Origin: JACZYA01 sp965247455
Lineage (GTDB): Bacteria > Acidobacteriota > Terriglobia > Acidiferrales > 2-02-FULL-67-57
Assembly: GCA_965247455.1 (NCBI GenBank)
Contig: CBDFHE010000013.1
Coordinates: 102,775-166,774 of the forward strand
Direction of reading: 5' to 3'
Length of the DNA stretch: 64,000 nucleotides
Part shown: piece by piece, positions 61,078 to 64,000 of the stretch
Numbering within the stretch: the stretch's first letter is position 1
How the letters are laid out: each line of letters starts with the position of its first letter
Position numbers and translations under genes: made by a program
The notes under the pieces: generated by a model
Seen by the model: the letters and a program-made list of their open reading frames with translations, nothing else
Database searches by the model: none
What the model was told of the DNA's origin: nothing

Positions 61078-62124
61078 TTAAGGTAAGGGAAACGCAAGGT
61101 TGATATGCGGAATGAGCGCCGGGGGGCGATCGCTCCCGGTGCGATCGTCCACCCGCAAAGCCAGGGCCAACCACGGCCTCGGAATGAACTCGGTTTCCCA
61201 ACTAATCCGCGTGTCCTTTTGCCCCGTCCGTTCGCGACCAAACCCAACGGCGGCGGTGGAGAAGAACGGGCCGCGATTGTAGCTGCCCACCAAACCGAAC
61301 AACCGGCGCTCCGCCCCCAGGAAGACGTGCCCACCGAAGGAACTCAACCCGTGCCGGTAGTAACTCTCGAGCAACGCGCCCTTGGGGCGCAACTCGAATT
61401 CAAACCCGCGTTCCCGATTCACGCGCCCGGTGAGCGGAATCACCAACTCACCCGCGAACGGCATAGTAACGGAGTTGTACCAGCCGTCGGCCCGCCGCCG
61501 GCCTCGAGTCCACTGGTGGCTGAGCCGTACGGCGGGGGAGCGCCCGGCCAGAGAAAAACTGCGCAAGCCGCTCAGACGCGAACTGAGTGCTGGTTTCCCC
61601 GCCAAGCCGGCCGAAAACGCCAGCGGGGTGGAAAGCGAAAGTCGCCGAGAGACGTCGACCTGGGTAAGAGACCGGAACTGCCCCACGGTTACGTAGGCGC
61701 TCCCCACCGGCAACGACACAAAGAGATCCTCGAACCGGCCGTGTCGTTCCACGCGGCGGCCGTCACTGCCCACCTGCTGGCTGATCGGCAGCCACTCGAG
61801 AAAATAGAAGGCGCGCGTACGGCCTACGGGACCGCCGGAAATGATTTCCACCCGGTTCGGCAGGCCGCGGCCGCGGTCTCGGCTGGCCTCGACTTGTCCC
61901 CGCCACGTGGCCCAGACCGCAAAGGGCCAGGTCCTCTCCTGAGGGGGATCGCCCAGGAAACGGTAACCCCGAGCCAGAAAATCTTCGCCGAACTGATTGA
62001 GTTTGGTCGGAATTACGTGGCACGTGGTGCAAGGTTGTTTGTACCGGCGGGCAAAATACGGTACCGCACCGCCCTCCTCCTGCCCGAGCCACAACACCAT
62101 CAGGAGCATTGCCGCCGCGGCCAC
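61078..62124 (-). CDS. Cytochrome c-porin fusion-type outer membrane protein
   Basis: A 348-residue protein: hydrophobic N-terminus, YKQPCTTCHVIPTKLNQFGE (one c-type heme motif CxxCH at about residues 32-36), then a long beta-barrel-like part with alternating residues (VEIISGGPVGRTRAFYFLEW, LESYYRHGLSSFGGHVFLGA) ending in LALALRVDDRT and NLAFPLP. Single-heme cytochrome plus barrel resembles Cyc2-like porin-cytochromes, though shorter. The ribosome-bound ATG is at 62142 but is followed directly by TGA; in frame the next starts are GTG 62124 and ATG 62109. Starting at GTG 62124 loses the Arg-rich signal start. Function: electron transfer across the outer membrane (inference). Confidence 0.8.
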   Translation of the reverse strand: MAAAAMLLMVLWLGQEEGGAVPYFARRYKQPCTTCHVIPTKLNQFGEDFLARGYRFLGDPPQERTWPFAVWATWRGQVEASRDRGRGLPNRVEIISGGPVGRTRAFYFLEWLPISQQVGSDGRRVERHGRFEDLFVSLPVGSAYVTVGQFRSLTQVDVSRRLSLSTPLAFSAGLAGKPALSSRLSGLRSFSLAGRSPAVRLSHQWTRGRRRADGWYNSVTMPFAGELVIPLTGRVNRERGFEFELRPKGALLESYYRHGLSSFGGHVFLGAERRLFGLVGSYNRGPFFSTAAVGFGRERTGQKDTRISWETEFIPRPWLALALRVDDRTGSDRPPALIPHINLAFPLP

Positions 62125-62162
62125 CGAAAGGCGAAGTCACATAGTTGTCCTCTCATCGATAA

Positions 62163-62222
62163 TTAACTACAGTGAAGACGTAAAGTTAATCTACGTTAAC
62201 AAAGACTATTAATACACCTTAA
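62163..62222 (-). promoter_or_regulatory. TTAA quadruple box (extended) upstream of cytochrome-porin
   Basis: TTAA at 62186, 62196, 62209 and 62219 has the 10-13-10 spacing of the other two boxes. A further TTAA at 62163 and TGAA near 62173 continue the pattern, suggesting a third half-unit. It spans the stop codon of the upstream barrel gene (62196-62198) and ends 21 bases before the 62142 ATG. Confidence 0.8.
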
Positions 62223-63164
62223 CCAGGAAGCTGTCAAGGGTTCTTGTCGGCCCTCCACAAACAAGGAAGGCAACTCGTGCTGGAACTGGAGAATAAAGCC
62301 CCAATCGGCGGCACCGCCGGTCAGCCCGAGCGGGAACGACACTCCAATCTCGGTGAGCGAGCCGCCGCGGCCGACGAACCCGTAGCGAAGACCGGGGGCG
62401 AAAAACACTTCGGTTGCGCGCACCCGTTGCCCTGCCTCGATGTCATCGGCGCGGCTACCGCCCACTTCCAGCAGGACGTGGAGGTCGTGGCTGGCGCCGA
62501 AAGTCGTCTCGCGTTCGAGCGGACGAAACCCGAGGGCCACAGCCCCCGCCACCTGGCTGAGGTCAAATTCGGGGCCGGTGCCGTCGGCAAAAGCGGGCAC
62601 GCCGGGCGTGACGCCCAGGTTGACGGACGCAGCCACGAAGACCGGCCCGGCCCACTCCTTGGCGGCGGCGAGGTCCCAGGCGTAGCCGACCTTCCCGGTT
62701 CCCAGACCTCGGCGACGGCTGGCAACGGGCGCCACCACCTGCGGCCCCATCGTCAGGGTGAAGGGTGCGAAGGACTCATCCAGCAGCCGGTAGCGCACCC
62801 CGAACAGTAGATCGGCGGCCCCGCCCTCGCTGAAAGTGGTAACGCCCAGCAGGCGCTCGCGGGCGTGCAGCGCGCCGAACTCAAAGTCCACTTCCCAACG
62901 GTCGGTCAGGCCCCACTCGAAGCGGCCCGCGCCGGTGTAGGCGCGCGTGCGGACGCCGCCGGAAGACAAGTACCACTGGTTGGCCCAAATGATCTGCGGC
63001 GAGTTCTTCTTCTGCGTGTAGGGCCCGCCGGTCAGGAAGAAATAGTCCGGCTCCTCGGCCGCCTCGGTGGGGGGCACTTGGATTCCTTGCGCCCGTACGG
63101 GCCCCGCGGCCAGCGCAAAAATCAGCAGCAGGCCGAACCGCCGCCCGCAAGGGACTGAAAACAT
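62196..63164 (-). CDS. Outer membrane beta-barrel protein, transporter/MetA-like
   Basis: A 322-residue protein with a signal peptide (LLLIFALAAGPVRAQG). Repeated beta-barrel strands end in aromatic residues (WGLTDRWEVDFEFGALHA, DLLFGVRYRLLDESFAPFTL, GRGGSLTEIGVSFPL). The pattern fits porin-like MetA-pathway or transporter barrels. GAGGAGGAAGG lies directly before the ATG at 63164. Its C-terminal reading continues past the barrel into the TTAA box region and stops at 62196. It is the first gene of the module in transcription order, with its own TTAA box. Confidence 0.8.
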   Translation of the reverse strand: MFSVPCGRRFGLLLIFALAAGPVRAQGIQVPPTEAAEEPDYFFLTGGPYTQKKNSPQIIWANQWYLSSGGVRTRAYTGAGRFEWGLTDRWEVDFEFGALHARERLLGVTTFSEGGAADLLFGVRYRLLDESFAPFTLTMGPQVVAPVASRRRGLGTGKVGYAWDLAAAKEWAGPVFVAASVNLGVTPGVPAFADGTGPEFDLSQVAGAVALGFRPLERETTFGASHDLHVLLEVGGSRADDIEAGQRVRATEVFFAPGLRYGFVGRGGSLTEIGVSFPLGLTGGAADWGFILQFQHELPSLFVEGRQEPLTASWLRCINSLC

Positions 63165-63178
63165 CCTTCCTCCTCTAT

Positions 63179-63215
63179 TTAACCACAGTTAATAGTTTAT
63201 ATTAATATCAGTTAA
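63179..63215 (-). promoter_or_regulatory. TTAA quadruple box upstream of the barrel gene
   Basis: TTAA at 63179, 63189, 63202 and 63212 has spacing 10-13-10, identical to the boxes at 60911 and 62186. The central TATTAATA is also shared. The box ends 15 bases before the start codon and abuts the ribosome site, so the bound regulator is probably a repressor. Confidence 0.8.
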
Positions 63216-63384
63216 ATATGTCTCGGTCAAGCCCCTGATGCCACCTCCTGCGGCCATTTCCACCCGCCTCGACGCGGCGTGAGCGTGTAGATTAAGATAA
63301 AGCCGCGCAGGTGCCGATATTCATAAGGGCTTGCGCTGGCGCAGGGCCTTGCGGTATAGATATCGCTTTGCTTGGGACGCAGAA

Positions 63385-63705
63385 ATGGCAACCTCAGTAG
63401 GAACGACAGTTCGCATGGCCTCAAGTGCGGCGGAGCTGCTGAACTCGGAACCAGCGGAGCTGCAAAACCCGCAACGGGAAGCGGCTTTCTTCTACGGGCT
63501 GTTTCTGCGCGGCCACACGCTGGAGCAATTGCGCCGTGATATTGACGTGCCGGGCGAGGTAATCTCGCGCTGGCAGCGGCTCTGGCGCCACGAGCCGCAC
63601 GCGTGGAGCCAGTTGGAAAGAATCCTGCGTCACCGGCGACAGGTGCTGGCCATCTTCAACATGCTGGTCAGCCTGGAAGTCGCCCTCTCCCACCTCCGAC
63701 AGTAA
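63385..63705 (+). CDS. Small HTH-like protein of unknown function
   Basis: A 106-residue protein from an ATG at 63385 (an ORF extends to 63331, but homology-like sequence starts later). It reads MATSVGTTVRMASSAAELLN, PQREAAFFYGLFLRGHTLEQ, LRRDIDVPGEVISRWQRLWR and HEPHAWSQLERILRHRRQVL. The HTLEQLRRDIDVPGEVISRW segment fits a helix-turn-helix recognition pattern with a conserved Trp. It lies divergent from the TTAA-regulated module, 221 bases from the first gene, so it is a candidate for the regulator that binds these boxes. Family unknown. Confidence 0.6.
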   Translation: MATSVGTTVRMASSAAELLNSEPAELQNPQREAAFFYGLFLRGHTLEQLRRDIDVPGEVISRWQRLWRHEPHAWSQLERILRHRRQVLAIFNMLVSLEVALSHLRQ

Positions 63706-63722
63706 TCCTTCTCTTCCACTCT

Positions 63723-63817
63723 CATTCCGAGGACCCTGCCCACCCCAGGCGGGCCTGCCTGCGCTTGCCTGCGGTAGGCAGGCTTGCCCCGCCGACGGCG
63801 GGGCTGCGCCCGGAATG
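63723..63817. repeat. CATTCCGA-bounded palindromic repeat (copy 2)
   Basis: The same boundaries and inner palindromes as 57743-57838, including GCCTGCGGTAGGCAGGC and CCCCGCCGACGGCGGGG. The remainder to 64000 shows no supported gene. Confidence 0.8.
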
Positions 63818-64000
63818 ACCCGCCTCCGCTAAAGCTACGGCGGGCGAGCAGGTCGGCGGGGTCGGCAAGACAGAAGAAACAACCAAGGCGTCCGAAGCGG
63901 GTGCCCCCGTACAGGGATAAATGCCGCCCCCCTTCCAAACTGACTAAATTTGCAGAAGGAAATACGCGGCTAGCTGGCGGCTCGGGCGGGGGCGGGGACG

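Noticed and set aside
1017..62139. Genome-wide reassignment of TGA to an amino acid
   Set aside because: Many intact genes (guaD, the 2Fe-2S subunit, rsmD, recG and others) end with TGA at the expected length.

Overview
The window is GC-rich bacterial chromosome. It has short intergenic gaps, many 4-base ATGA start/stop overlaps, several families of short palindromic repeats between genes, two ECF sigma/anti-sigma loci, DUF4097-type secreted proteins and M28 peptidase-type lipoproteins. Together these suggest an Acidobacteriota-like organism. That is inference; there is no rRNA or other phylogenetic marker in the window. No tRNA, rRNA, CRISPR array or intact insertion sequence was seen.

Layout. 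(1) 1-8.5 kb, minus strand: a purine degradation cluster with 5'-nucleotidase, guanine deaminase, three-subunit xanthine dehydrogenase, membrane urate oxidase (cut by the window edge), HIU hydrolase, OHCU decarboxylase and allantoicase. Four of these genes carry lesions. (2) 9-16.5 kb: a reductive pyrimidine degradation module with nitrilase-type beta-ureidopropionase, class III aminotransferase, NCS1 permease, LLM flavin/F420 oxidoreductase, dihydropyrimidinase and an F420/FMN-type PPOX protein, but no dihydropyrimidine dehydrogenase. (3) 16.7-21.4 kb: an archaeal-style HMG-CoA synthase/thiolase/DUF35 operon plus a zinc dehydrogenase, divergent from a LysR regulator with a palindromic operator between them. 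(4) 21.6-29.0 kb: a CusCBA-type heavy-metal efflux operon with two extra Cys-rich membrane proteins, ending in a lipoprotein whose in-frame TGA looks like selenocysteine. (5) 29.1-35.0 kb: a CecR/YbhGFSR-like TetR plus ABC exporter operon. (6) 35-38 kb: ornithine aminotransferase, then remnants and a small coupled wHTH/zinc-ribbon pair. (7) 38-47.7 kb: two convergent sigma/anti-sigma/DUF4097 loci flanking shikimate kinase. (8) 48-57.5 kb: unknown proteins, a stretch of gene remnants, then recG, rsmD and an M28 peptidase. (9) 58-63.2 kb: a peroxiredoxin-like selenoprotein, a ZIP transporter, a two-domain multicopper oxidase, a cytochrome c-porin and an outer-membrane barrel protein.

The strongest new observations are these. 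First, there are two TGA-encoded selenoprotein candidates, each with a hairpin starting 11 nt after the TGA; the PCYCGC-family lipoprotein with a U-x-x-C motif is the more striking. Second, three promoters (multicopper oxidase, cytochrome-porin, outer-membrane barrel) share an identical operator architecture, TTAA-N6-TTAA-N9-TTAA-N6-TTAA, which defines an apparent regulon for a redox or metal module at the cell envelope. Third, three other genes are interrupted by stops explainable as single C-to-T changes, and others by small indels. This is either gene decay or consensus error and needs read-level checking.
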